The notes beneath the pieces were generated by a model. It was not told the origin of the DNA, searched no databases, and saw only the letters and a list, made by a program, of their open reading frames with translations. Of a stretch of DNA of 64,000 nucleotides, positions 1 to 9,700 are shown piece after piece. The position numbers and the translations under genes were made by a program. Each line of letters starts with the position of its first letter. The first letter of the stretch is position 1. Source of the DNA: Sphaerisporangium album (GTDB lineage Bacteria; Actinomycetota; Actinomycetes; Streptosporangiales; Streptosporangiaceae); contig NZ_QOIL01000002.1 of NCBI RefSeq assembly GCF_003323745.1, forward strand, positions 403,753-467,752. Reading direction: 5' to 3'.

Positions 1-2
1 TT

Positions 3-1625
3 TGGGTCGTCGACCTGGGGCAGAACTTCGCGGGGTGGAACCGGCTGCGGGTGCGCGGCCCGGCCGGCACCACGGTGACCCTGCGCCACGCCGAGATCCT
101 CAACGCCGACGGCACCATCTACACCGCCAACCTGCGCGCGGCACGGGCGACCGACCGCTTCACCCTCGCCGGCACCGGCGCCGACGAGGTGTACGAGCCG
201 CGGTTCACCGTGCACGGCTACCGCTACGTCGAGCTGACCGGCTTCCCCGGCACGCCCACCACCGCCAGCCTCACCGGCCTCGCCGCGTGGACCGACGGCG
301 CGGCGACCGGCACCTTCACCTCCTCCAACGCGCTGGTCAACCAGCTCCAGCACAACATCCTGTGGGGCGCGCGCTCCAACATGCTCTCGGTGCCCACCGA
401 CTGCCCCCAGCGTGACGAGCGGCTCGGCTGGACCGGGGACATCGGCATCTTCGCCGCCACCTCCACGTTCAACTTCGACGTCCACGGGCTGCTGGACAAG
501 TTCGCCGACGACCTGGCCGACGCCCAGCACGCCGACGGCGCCTTCACCGACGTGGCCCCGGACGTGTGCTGCGGCGCCGGGAAGGCCGGCTGGGCCGACG
601 CGGGCGTCATCGTCCCCTACACCCTGTGGCAGCGCTACGGCGACCTCCGCGTGGTCGACGAGCACTACACGTCCATGAAGCGCTGGGTCGACTACTCCAG
701 GAGCACGGCCGGAGCCGACCTCATCCGCAACCGGGACACCTACGGGGACTGGCTCAACGTCAACGACAACACCGCCAACGACCTGATCTCCACGGCCTTC
801 TTCGGGCACAGCGCCCGCCTGCTCGCGCAGATGGCCGCGGCGACCGGCCGCCCGTCCGACGCCGCCTCCTACGGCACCCTCGCCGACCAGGTGGCGCAGG
901 CGTTCACGACCCGGTTCGTCGCGGCCGACGGAACCGTGTCGGGGAACACCCAGACCGGCTACGTCCTGGCCCTGGCATTCGACCTCGTGCCCGGCGGCCG
1001 GACGCAGGCGGTCGCCGACAAGCTGGCGGCCAAGGTCGCGGCGAGCGGGGGTCACCTCAGCGTCGGCTTCCTCGGCGTCGAGAACCTGCTCCCCGCGCTC
1101 GCCGACCACGGCCACCTCGACACGGCCTACCAGATCCTGCTCCAGCCCGGCTATCCCGGCTGGGGCTACATGAACAGCCGCGGCGCCACGACGATCTGGG
1201 AGCGCTGGGACGGCATCCGGACCGACGGCTCGCTCCAGGACGCCGGAATGAACTCCTTCAACCACTACGGTCTGGGCTCCGTGGGCGACTGGCTGTACCG
1301 CTCGGTGGGCGGCCTCGGCGCCGACAGCGCCGATCCCGGTTACCGGCGCCTCACCATCGCGCCCCGGCCCGGCGGCGGCCTCACCTCCGGCAGGTCCGAC
1401 CTGCAGACGGTGTACGGCCGGGCGCTCAGCGACTGGTCCGTCAGCGGCGGCACGCTGACGCTGCGCGTGGAGATCCCCGCCAACGCCACGGCCACCGTCC
1501 GGGTGCCGGCGGCGTCCGCCACCGCGGTCACGGCCCCGCCCCAGGCGGTCCCGATGGGCTACGACCAGGGCGCCGCCACCTACCACCTCGGCGCGGGAAC
1601 CTACACCTTCACCACCCCCGCCTGA
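3..1625 (+). CDS. Alpha-L-rhamnosidase, GH78 family (5' end outside window)
   Basis: Hydrolyses terminal alpha-L-rhamnose from plant glycosides or polysaccharides. The frame is open from the first bases, so the N-terminus lies upstream; 540 residues remain, against roughly 900-1100 for full GH78 enzymes. Residues 3-70 (DLGQNFAGW) fit the beta-sandwich before the barrel. The (alpha/alpha)6 barrel carries DCPQRDERLGWTGD near residue 133, with the presumed acid Glu in DER. It also has TYGDWLNVND near 243 and TTIWERWDG near 397, with the presumed base Glu. The C-terminal beta domain (about residues 440-540) is typical. Two strong hairpins follow the stop, suggesting transcription ends here. It appears unrelated to the downstream genes. 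Whether it is secreted cannot be seen because the signal region is missing. Confidence 0.93.
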   Translation, partial: WVVDLGQNFAGWNRLRVRGPAGTTVTLRHAEILNADGTIYTANLRAARATDRFTLAGTGADEVYEPRFTVHGYRYVELTGFPGTPTTASLTGLAAWTDGAATGTFTSSNALVNQLQHNILWGARSNMLSVPTDCPQRDERLGWTGDIGIFAATSTFNFDVHGLLDKFADDLADAQHADGAFTDVAPDVCCGAGKAGWADAGVIVPYTLWQRYGDLRVVDEHYTSMKRWVDYSRSTAGADLIRNRDTYGDWLNVNDNTANDLISTAFFGHSARLLAQMAAATGRPSDAASYGTLADQVAQAFTTRFVAADGTVSGNTQTGYVLALAFDLVPGGRTQAVADKLAAKVAASGGHLSVGFLGVENLLPALADHGHLDTAYQILLQPGYPGWGYMNSRGATTIWERWDGIRTDGSLQDAGMNSFNHYGLGSVGDWLYRSVGGLGADSADPGYRRLTIAPRPGGGLTSGRSDLQTVYGRALSDWSVSGGTLTLRVEIPANATATVRVPAASATAVTAPPQAVPMGYDQGAATYHLGAGTYTFTTPA

Positions 1626-1630
1626 CTCAC

Positions 1631-1667
1631 CCGCGTGACCCGGCCCCACCCCGGCCGGCTCACGCGG
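1631..1667. terminator. Stem-loop directly after the rhamnosidase gene
   Basis: Perfect 8-bp arms (ccgcgtga at 1631-1638 and tcacgcgg at 1660-1667) enclose an inner ccggcc/ggccgg pair at 1640-1645 and 1653-1658. It starts 6 bp after the TGA. No T-run follows, which is common for actinobacterial terminators. Confidence 0.55.
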
Positions 1668-1697
1668 CCTTGGCCATCCCGCCTACCCGCGATCGGA

Positions 1698-1735
1698 CGA
1701 GTGGGTGCCGCCGGAGCGCCGGCGGGACCCACTCG
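1698..1735. terminator. Long near-perfect hairpin
   Basis: Arms of 17 positions with one mismatch: cgagtgggt-g-ccgccgg pairs with ccggcgg-g-acccactcg around an agcg loop. This is a second strong stem within 110 bp of the rhamnosidase stop, so the pair may form a tandem terminator isolating the next gene. Confidence 0.6.
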
Positions 1736-2024
1736 CCGTTCTCAGGCGGCGTGCGGTGCGGGTGGTTCGAACCAGCGAATGGGCGAGGCGGGCGAAGTCG
1801 CACTGAGCGGCATCGGGCCGAAGCAATCTCCGTGAATACCCCCTTTCGGCCGCGCCTTCTGTGCCAAGCTCAAGCGGGATTCACGGGACTGAGGAACGAA
1901 AGCGTAGCGCTGGAGGCGCAGTCCGCCGTGTAGTGAATTCACATACGATAGACGCAGTCGGGGCTTGCTGACGTATTTCGTTCGGCAGCTATGTCGGGAC
2001 CATGTCTGGATAGCGTGCACCCTT
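1736..2024. other. Intergenic region before the coiled-coil gene
   Basis: The 1626-2024 gap holds the two hairpins and the palindrome listed separately. The remaining ~250 bp shows no convincing gene. Around 1935-1955 (gaattcacatacgatag) it is less GC-rich and could hold a -10 element (tacgat). Open frames here overlap the hairpins and lack coding bias. Confidence 0.4.
1763..1774. promoter_or_regulatory. 12-bp perfect palindrome, possible operator
   Basis: The sequence tggttcgaacca is fully self-complementary and lies about 250 bp before the next start codon. It also resembles a tRNA T-loop (GGTTCGAAcC) but has no tRNA around it. Function unknown. Confidence 0.2.
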
Positions 2025-4085
2025 ATGCCCTCGAACCCCACTCGCCTGTACCAGGCGGTCCTCCGTGACAAGGCTGCGCCGATCTCCCTTCGGCTCCGCC
2101 GTACCCTCGGGCAGTGGCTCGTCGGTAAAGGGCTGCCGTTTCCCGACGCCGGCAAGCCGCTGCAAGCCTTTGACGTGGACGGCACGCGGGTCCGCGTGGA
2201 ACGAAGGGGTGACTGCGGCCGGTACGTCGTCGAAGAGTCGCTCGAGGGAGCGTTGCTGCGTACCCGGGTCACCTACCACGAGCCCATCCCCGGGCTGGCG
2301 GGGTGGGTCGTCGTCACGGTGGAGGAAGACGGTGCGGGCGGGGATGGTCACGCTCCCGGGTTCGTTCCGGCGTATTTACGCAGCGAGCGGATCAGCGACG
2401 GAACCGTCCATCTGACGGACGCGCCGGACGTCCTGGACGAGTACGACGTCGGCCGGCTGATCGACACCCTGTGCCAACGCGAGCGCCGGGTGCCGGTGGT
2501 CGTCATGTCCGTCGACCCGCAGGACCCTGCGGCCGTCACGGCCAGGGCGGACTACCTCGCCGCGGCGACCGCCGGTGCCGGCGTGGTGGTGCGTTTCGCC
2601 GACGGGGGCGCCCAGCGCCGGTTCAACGAGGCGCTCGGCCCGGACCTTGAAGTGTTCGGCGGGGGCCTCCGCACCTACGTGGCGCCTTTCGATCCGAAGA
2701 CGGAGAGCTATCCTTTTCGGCACCTGCCGATGGGGGGCGGCACGCTGCGCTCACAGGGAGATCGGGCTCTCAACGTGGTGGCGGGGGGAGTCATCGGCCA
2801 GACGGCCCGCCGCACGCTTCCCGACGACGTCCAGCGCGCCTACCGGATCGTCTCCCGGATCCTTGCCGGCAAGGCCGAACCATCCGATATCCATGACGCC
2901 GTCGCGCCACGACTCATCGTGAACCAGGACCAAAAGGAGGAACTGCGCCGCAGGTTGATGGCGCTGACGGTGCGTCCCGCGCCGGTCGCGGCGCCCGGTC
3001 CCGCCCCCGTCCACTCGCTCGCCACCGTCGACGCGGTCGCCCCTGTCAGTTCGCCGGCCGGCGTGGACTCGCCCGCCTCCGCCGATGAGACCGTGGGCCC
3101 GGAGCCGGAACAGTCCCGCGCGCAGCAACCGGTCGACCGCCGGCCCGAGCCGGTCTTCGACGTGGGCGCGCTCGCCCAGACGGTCGCCGCAGCCGTGGTC
3201 AAGGAATTACACGGCGAGTTGGAGGCGGCGCTCGACCTCGCGGCCCAGGCCGGCGGAAACGGCTCGGAGAGCGGGCACCTGCTGCGTCAGATGCGGACAC
3301 TCGGAGCGCACGTCGACGGGCTGCGCGAGGTCGTTCTCGACCGGCAACGCAGTGAGGAACTGCATGCCCAGGCGGCAGGGGAGGCCCTGCTCGCCGAGGC
3401 CGAAGGCGAGAGCGACCGGCTCGCGGCCGAGATGGAGCGGCTCCGCGCCGAGCAGGAGATCCTGCAGAACGAGTACGCCGAAGCTGTGGCGAACACGCGC
3501 AAGCTCGGAAAACGCGTGCGTTGGCTGGAGAAGAGACTGGCCGAGTCCGGCCAGCCCGCTTACGGCGTGTCCGCCGAGGAACCCGACTTCGAGCCGACCA
3601 GCCTGATGGACGGCCTGAACATGGCCCGCGAGACCCTCGGCCATGTGGTGATCGGGGACACCGACACGGCGGCGACGAAGCTGGACCTTGCCTATCCGAC
3701 GCTCTCCCGGGTCTGGGCCGCCAAGACCTGGGACGCCCTCCGCGCCTTGGACGCGTTCGCCAAGGCCAGGTCTTCGGGAGAGTTCGCCGGAGGGTTTCTG
3801 CAATGGTGCATGAGCGCCGCGGATCTCACCATCCCCGCCGGCACGGTGGCCATGAGCGAATCCAAGACGGTGAACACCAACGGCAAGTACAGCACGAGCC
3901 GCACCTTCGCCGTCCCCGAGGAGGTGCACCCGTCGGGCAGAGTGCTCATGGAAGCGCACATCAAGCTCCGCAAGGGCGGCGTCCCCGCGCCACGCATCCA
4001 TTTCCACGACGACTCGGGCGGCGCCACCGGCAAGATCTGGGTCGGTCACGTGGGAGATCATCTCCCTAACACGCTCACGAACTGA
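2025..4085 (+). CDS. Unknown coiled-coil protein with conserved-looking C-terminal beta domain
   Basis: 686 residues from ATG 2025; an in-frame TTG at 1965 would add 20 poorly coding residues. No family recognised. Residues 1-290 form a mixed alpha/beta region. Residues 300-375 are a Pro/Ala/Ser-rich linker. Residues 380-510 are strongly heptad-like, rich in Glu, Arg, Ala and Leu, and predicted coiled coil. Residues 520-686 form a compact domain ending PRIHFHDD, then GKIWVGHVGDHL and NTLTN. His and Asp are concentrated in this tail, so it may be catalytic or ligand-binding, but that is inference. The Cys-poor, signal-free sequence suggests a cytoplasmic protein. It sits upstream of, and in the same direction as, the giant helicase operon, separated by an unrelated phosphoesterase, so a functional link is possible but unproven. 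Confidence 0.75.
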   Translation: MPSNPTRLYQAVLRDKAAPISLRLRRTLGQWLVGKGLPFPDAGKPLQAFDVDGTRVRVERRGDCGRYVVEESLEGALLRTRVTYHEPIPGLAGWVVVTVEEDGAGGDGHAPGFVPAYLRSERISDGTVHLTDAPDVLDEYDVGRLIDTLCQRERRVPVVVMSVDPQDPAAVTARADYLAAATAGAGVVVRFADGGAQRRFNEALGPDLEVFGGGLRTYVAPFDPKTESYPFRHLPMGGGTLRSQGDRALNVVAGGVIGQTARRTLPDDVQRAYRIVSRILAGKAEPSDIHDAVAPRLIVNQDQKEELRRRLMALTVRPAPVAAPGPAPVHSLATVDAVAPVSSPAGVDSPASADETVGPEPEQSRAQQPVDRRPEPVFDVGALAQTVAAAVVKELHGELEAALDLAAQAGGNGSESGHLLRQMRTLGAHVDGLREVVLDRQRSEELHAQAAGEALLAEAEGESDRLAAEMERLRAEQEILQNEYAEAVANTRKLGKRVRWLEKRLAESGQPAYGVSAEEPDFEPTSLMDGLNMARETLGHVVIGDTDTAATKLDLAYPTLSRVWAAKTWDALRALDAFAKARSSGEFAGGFLQWCMSAADLTIPAGTVAMSESKTVNTNGKYSTSRTFAVPEEVHPSGRVLMEAHIKLRKGGVPAPRIHFHDDSGGATGKIWVGHVGDHLPNTLTN

Positions 4086-4365
4086 TCAATGTCCGGATGC
4101 CGCTGTCGGCGGTCGTTCGAGGCGGACGCGGGGGATTCGCCGAACGGAGTGCGGGCTCGCCTGCCGTGCATGACGTCGTGGTGACACCCATTGGCCGTCA
4201 CCCCTTCGCACTGTCGGAGGCGTCGAGCGGACACCCTTGCGCGCGCGGTGCAATACCGAAGAGTGCCAACCATTGGAAGCGGGGATGGAGAATTCCCACT
4301 GGTATGAAGCAGGCGAATGGGCTCTATCGTGGCAACGCTTCGCGTAAAGGAAGGAAACGTTCGTC
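4086..4365. other. Intergenic region with ribosome binding site for the phosphoesterase
   Basis: 280 bp with no convincing gene on either strand. It ends in aaggaagg at about 4349-4356, a strong Shine-Dalgarno that fixes ATG 4366 as the downstream start. The promoter is presumably in the less GC-rich stretch 4255-4340. Confidence 0.5.
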
Positions 4366-6228
4366 ATGACTAGTCCAGCAAGCCGGCCCGGCCCGGCCCC
4401 TCGGTGGTGTTCCTGCCGTGTCCCCGATGAGGCCGTAGAGCGTCCGGGCGTCAGCCGCCGGCAGGTACTCGGCGGGCTGACCGCGACCAGTGCGCTCGCT
4501 CTCGCGGGCTGGCCCGGCTCGGCCGAGGCCGCGACGACGGCGAAGGGCGGCGACCGGTCGGTGACCATCACCATCATGGGCACCTCCGACATCCACACCA
4601 ATGCCGTCAACTGGGATTACTACAAGGACGCCGCGTACAGCGACAGCGCCGGGAACGTGGTCGGCCTGGCGCGGGTGTCAAGCCTGGTGAAGCAGATCCG
4701 CGCCGACCGCGGGCGGGACCGCTGTCTGCTGTTCGACGCGGGAGACACCATTCAGGGCACCCCGCTGGGGTTCTACTACGCCACCGTCGAGCCGATCACG
4801 AGGACCCGTCAGATCCACCCGATCGCGCTGCAGATGAACGCCATCGGCTACGATGCCGTCGCACTGGGCAACCACGAGTTCAACTACGGCCTCCCGTTCC
4901 TGGACAAGTGGATCAGCCAGATGAAGGCGCCGGCGCTGGCCGCCAACGCCGTGCACGCGGGCACCGACCGGCCGGCGTACCGCCCGTACATGATCAAAAC
5001 GATGCATGTTCCTGGCCACCCGCCGATCAGGGTCGGTCTGCTGGGCCTGACCAACCCGGGCGTCGCCATCTGGGACAAGGGCAATGTCTCCGGAAAGCTG
5101 GACTTCCTGGATCTGGTCGAGACGGCCAAGAAGTGGGTCCCGATCATCCGTGCCCAGGGCGTCGACGTCGTGGTCGTCAGCGCGCACGCCGGTGACAACG
5201 GCCTGTCGTCCTACACCGGCGACATCCCCGTGGAGAACGCCTCCGCCATGGTGGCCCAGCGGGTTCCCGGGATCGACGCCATCCTCTTCGGCCACGCGCA
5301 CAACGACGTCCCCCAGCGGTTCGTCACCAACGAGATCACCGGCGAGACCGTGGTGATGAGCGAGCCGAAGTGCTGGGGCCAGAGACTGTCGGTCTTCGAC
5401 CTCACGCTGACCCTGAACCGCGGCCGCTGGAAGGTCACCGCCAAGTCCGCCACGACGGTGAACACCAACACCGTGCAAGATGACCCCGAGCTCGTCAAGC
5501 TGGTCAAGAAGCAGCACGACGCGGTGGTCGCCTACGTCAACCAGGTCGTGGCCACGTCCACCGTGGCGATGTCGGCGGCGGAGTCCTGCTGGAAGGACAC
5601 CGCGATCCTGGACTACATCCACCTGGTGCAGACCGCGAAGGTCAAGGAGGCCATCGCCGGCACCGCGTACGCGTCACTGCCGGTGCTGTCGATCGCCGCG
5701 CCGTTCAGCCGCGCCGCCACCTTCCCGGCCGGTCAGGTCACGATCAAAGACATCGCCGGGCTCTACATCTACGACAACACGCTACTGGGCAGCATCCTGA
5801 CCGGCTCCCAGATCAAGGCGTACCTGGAGTACACGGCGCAGTACTTCAAGCAGGTGGCCGCGGACGCCCCGGTCGATCCGCGATCGTGGACCAACGCCAA
5901 TAACCGTCCCGACTACAACTACGACCAGTTCTCGGGCGTCACCTACGACATCGACATCGCCAAGCCCGTAGGCTCACGGATCCTCAACCTCGCCTACAAC
6001 GGCACGGCGGTCGCCGATGACCAGCAGTTCGTGGTCGCGGTCAACAACTACCGCCAGTCCGGCGGTGGCGGCTTCCCCCACATCGCCACCGCCCCGGTCG
6101 TCTACAATGCCCAGGTCGCGATCCGGGAGGCGATCGTCGCGTACGCCTCCGCGACCAAGACCATCGACCCCTCCGGCTTCCACACGGAGAACTGGAAACT
6201 GGTCCGCAACGGCGTACCGGTCTTCTGA
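4366..6228 (+). CDS. Tat-exported CpdB-like 2',3'-cyclic nucleotide phosphodiesterase / 5'-nucleotidase family protein
   Basis: 620 residues. The N-terminus has a Tat motif, S-R-R-Q-V at residues 30-34, followed by a hydrophobic stretch and an AEA-type cleavage site near 55, so the enzyme acts outside the membrane. The calcineurin-like metallophosphatase domain shows the metal-binding blocks SDIHTN (about 73), DAGDTIQG (125), GNHEFNYG (168), SAHAGDN (272) and FGHAHND (308). A 5'-nucleotidase C-terminal domain follows from about 380. The Asn-Tyr after GNHEF is typical of CpdB/YfkN 2',3'-cyclic nucleotide enzymes rather than plain 5'-nucleotidases, so phosphate or nucleotide scavenging is likely. 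Exact substrate cannot be set from sequence. It has its own RBS and a terminator-like hairpin after it, so it is probably monocistronic. Confidence 0.92.
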   Translation: MTSPASRPGPAPRWCSCRVPDEAVERPGVSRRQVLGGLTATSALALAGWPGSAEAATTAKGGDRSVTITIMGTSDIHTNAVNWDYYKDAAYSDSAGNVVGLARVSSLVKQIRADRGRDRCLLFDAGDTIQGTPLGFYYATVEPITRTRQIHPIALQMNAIGYDAVALGNHEFNYGLPFLDKWISQMKAPALAANAVHAGTDRPAYRPYMIKTMHVPGHPPIRVGLLGLTNPGVAIWDKGNVSGKLDFLDLVETAKKWVPIIRAQGVDVVVVSAHAGDNGLSSYTGDIPVENASAMVAQRVPGIDAILFGHAHNDVPQRFVTNEITGETVVMSEPKCWGQRLSVFDLTLTLNRGRWKVTAKSATTVNTNTVQDDPELVKLVKKQHDAVVAYVNQVVATSTVAMSAAESCWKDTAILDYIHLVQTAKVKEAIAGTAYASLPVLSIAAPFSRAATFPAGQVTIKDIAGLYIYDNTLLGSILTGSQIKAYLEYTAQYFKQVAADAPVDPRSWTNANNRPDYNYDQFSGVTYDIDIAKPVGSRILNLAYNGTAVADDQQFVVAVNNYRQSGGGGFPHIATAPVVYNAQVAIREAIVAYASATKTIDPSGFHTENWKLVRNGVPVF

Positions 6229-6241
6229 TCCGATCGCCATC

Positions 6242-6282
6242 CCACCGTGGCCCCCTGGAATGGAATCCGAGGGGCCCGGTGG
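6242..6282. terminator. Stem-loop after the phosphoesterase
   Basis: ccaccg and ggcccc (6242-6254, with one bulged t) pair with ggggcc and cggtgg (6271-6282). It lies 14 bp after the stop codon. Confidence 0.6.
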
Positions 6283-6707
6283 AGATTCTCGCCCGTGCCG
6301 CCGGGCCGGGCTGCTCGGCCGAGACGGGTCATGAGGTCGGCGAGTGACTGCGCGGCTCGCGCCGCGTGCTCTCACAGGCCGAGATCGTCCCCCACGGCCA
6401 GCTCGTACAGCTCCACCGCGTTGCGCATGCAACTGGCTGTGACGCATCCGGCGTAGTGATCGCCAGGGACGTGGTACGCAGCCCCGAGGGCCAGCTCGCG
6501 AAGGGAGCGCCTACGTCGAACGATCTTGGCGAAACGCTGCTGAACTCTATTCACAAGCAGTATGCTGATGCCGACGGATACCGCAAGGGGCGGGATGGCG
6601 TCGATCCTGTCGACTCAGGCTGTGATCCCATCGCTTAGATCAGGCGTCACATAGACACGCCGAGTAACGGTGCCGTGAACGCAGTCGATGGAGACCATGG
6701 AGGTCCC
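6283..6707. other. Region between the phosphoesterase and the helicase operon
   Basis: Apart from the possible minus-strand small gene, I see no plus-strand gene with coding bias. It must contain the promoter of the giant operon. ggag at 6699-6702 precedes GTG 6708 by 5 nt and supports that start over the in-frame GTG at 6675. Confidence 0.45.
6372..6554 (-). CDS. Small hypothetical protein, possibly the remnant of a longer gene
   Basis: 60 residues from GTG 6554. The last 45 codons have the GC3 pattern of real genes here. The sequence is basic (RRRRS near residue 15), then GDHYAGC and a Cys-Met-Arg stretch, ending in an acidic DDLGL. The same frame stays protein-like upstream of the GTG, including a hydrophobic AVSVGISILLV stretch, until a TGA at about 6612. 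Beyond that TGA it stays open back to an ATG near 6698. It could be a gene with one premature stop or simply a chance frame. No family recognised. Confidence 0.3.
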   Translation of the reverse strand: MNRVQQRFAKIVRRRRSLRELALGAAYHVPGDHYAGCVTASCMRNAVELYELAVGDDLGL

Positions 6708-9700
6708 GTGACTCAGCTCAACCTCAGTGGAACGGCACTGCGCATCGTCGCTCTGGTCCAGGGCGCCCCGGATGGGCTGACACATGCTGAGTTGACGGCG
6801 GTGGCCCAGGCCCGTTTTCCTCGCCTTCCCGCGGCTCGCATCGCGAGCTTGATCTCGGGAGCGCTCGCGGCCGGCGCTCTGGTAGAGGCGGACGGAAAGC
6901 TGCGTATAACGGCGACTCGGCGCAAGAGCCTGGTCACACGGTCGTGGGTCACGAGCAGGCCGATCCGAGCGATCGTGCTGGACCTCGAATCGGTAGTACG
7001 CACGACCAGCGTGGAGCCGTTCGTCGACAGAAGGATCTTCCAGATCGGGGCCGTGCGGTTCGGCGCCGACAGCGACTGGGTGCGGGTACAGGCTCGGTTC
7101 GACAGGTGGGTGCGGTTACCCGACGACGGCTGGGAGATCACTTCCGATCACCTGCGCGACGTGCACCAGGCGGAGGCGATTCCGCCCGCGGAAGCGTTGG
7201 AGGCGCTGCGGGAGTTCGCGGCCGGAGCCGACTGCGTCGTGGCGTACAACGGGATCAGCGCGGATTTTCCTCTGCTCAATGAGGCCTTCCAACGTGAGAA
7301 CGTGCCTCCACTGCCCGGAGAGTGTGTCGACGCCTTCTATCTTGCACTCGCTCTGTGGCCGGGTGCGCCCACTCATCGTCTGGCCGGACTCGCCCGGCAC
7401 TTGGGCATGGACGTGGCCGCGTTGTCCTGGCATGACGCGCGGGACGACGCGGAGCTTCTGGCAAGGATTCTCGCGGAAGGGGCGAGCCACCTCGCGGGAT
7501 GGCCGTCGGCACTCACCGATCTGGTCGCCTCGGTATGCCCCGACTCCACCGCATGGCGGTTGTTGCGAGAGATCGCCGGTACGGGCCCCCTTGCCGGAAA
7601 CAGCCGCCCGCACGGGCATGCCGACGTGGTGGCCCTCACCGAGGACTTGATGGTGGCGCCGCCCGCTCGTGGCGGCGAGGCCGGTCGCGTGGCGATGACC
7701 GTGCCCGGGCAACTTCGTGGGGTGGGTGGTGCGCTGGATCCGGTTCTGCTGGCCCAGGTCGCTCATGGCGGACAGGCTCGCCGCCGGCAGGCACAGGAAG
7801 AGATGACCGCGGCGCTGCGACAGTGGGCGCAGGAGGGCGTGGCGGGTTTGGTGGAGGCTCCTACCGGCACGGGAAAGAGCCTCGCGGTTCTCGCGGTCGC
7901 GCTCGACTGGCTCAGCGGCGGAACGAATCGGAACGTGATCGTCGCCACCTACACCAAACAACTCCAGGCGCAACTCGCCGCGGACGTCGCCCGTCTGGAT
8001 GAGGTGGTCCCGGGCCTGCTCCAGATCAGTGACGTGGTGAAAGGCAGGGCGAACCGCCTCTCGCTGCGAGCACTGATGGTCTCGCTGGCGGACGCCACCA
8101 AGCTCGACCGCACAGGCCGGCCTCGGCCGGGCACGCGCAACCGGTTCCTCGCCGCGCGCGGCTTCCGCGAACTGCTCGTTTTTCTGCTGCTCAGGCTGCT
8201 GGCCGCCCGCGATCCGGTGAAGGTCTGGTCGGCGCGCTCGGTTGATCCGGTGGACGTTCCGGCCTTCTTCTTCGAGTACCTGGGGCCGGTGGCCGTCGCA
8301 TGGCTTGATTCGCTCTCGCAGGCGAACGGGGGTGACTACGATGCCGCCGCTTCGCAGCCGATCGCCCGGCACACCGACCTGGTCCCGGAAGCCATCGAGG
8401 GACACCGTCTGATCCTCGCCAACCACGCACTGCTCATGGCCCACCTGGACGAGCTGGCGGCACTGGGACCGGAGACGCTGCTGATCATCGACGAGGCGCA
8501 TCAGCTCGAAGACGCGGCGACGTCGGCGCTGACGGTCAGCCTGGACTACCGCGCCGTCGAGGACCTGTACGGGGAAGCCGTGGCCTGGGTGGAGGAGGCG
8601 CCTGGCTGTCCTGAGCGTGACGCGGTGGCGGCCACGGTGGCGAATCTGGGCAATCTCCTGGACCACGAGCAACTCCCCAAAGTCGCGAGCCAGGCGTTCG
8701 ACGCCAGGTCGGTAGGCGTGGGAGCGCTGATCGGCAGCCGGGCGGTGACGCTCGCCAGCCCTTATGGCGGCACCGCCGGAGCCGCCCGGGTGCGCATGCT
8801 CGCGGCCTCGTTGCTGAGGCTGGCCGGAGTCGCCGAGTCCATCGCAGGATCGCTGGCAGCCTTTGTCGCCGAGCGCAGGGCGACCCTGGACTTCTTCGCC
8901 ACCGAACGAGTCCAGGGACTCCTCAGCCGGGTGAAGGCGGTGCAGACCGCGGCGAGCAGGCTTTCCACCGACATCGACGCGGTGCTGGGTCCATCACCCA
9001 CGTTGCTGCCGTCCGGCGGGGCGGAAGGGCTGCCACCGGGTGCCTCGAACCAGGTGGTGTTCGCCGAAGAGATCGAGGCGCTGAAGTCCGGTCTGCGTAC
9101 CTACCGCTTCCGGCTCGCGAGCTCGCCGATCGACCTTCCCGAAGATCCGGCCTGGCGCCGTTTCCTCACGGTGTACGCCCGCACGTACTTCGTCTCGGCG
9201 ACCCTGCGGGTAGGCGGATCGTGGACCTTCATCCGTGATCGCCTTGGCCTTCCCCAGGACACACGAGAACTGCATCTGCCCAATCCGTTCAACCTGGCGG
9301 AGCAGGCCGAACTGGTGTGCTTCGCGGACTTCCCCTCGTGGGCGGAGCAGACGGAGGGCGCGATGCGGACGGTGGCGCACCAGCTCGCCGGGTACGCGGG
9401 GGAGATGATCCGTCCGAGTGCGCATGGAGGCCATGATGGCGGCGCGCTCGTCCTCACGACCGCGAGGTCCACCGCCGGCGGCATCACCGATCACCTCGTG
9501 CGGGAGCTACGGCGACGGGGCTACGACATGCCTGTGATCTCGGCCCTGGAACGGGGGAACAACCGTGCCTTCGCGGAGTTCACGGATGTGGAATACGGCG
9601 GTGGCCTGCTCGTGGGGACGAAGGGACTCTGGCAGGGAGTCGACGTCGCCGACCCCGACAGGCTGAGACTGGTGTGGGTGAACAAACTGCCGTTCGCGCC

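Noticed and set aside
6366-6638. 90-residue plus-strand frame before the helicase
   Set aside because: No RBS, poor codon bias, and antisense to a better-looking minus-strand frame.
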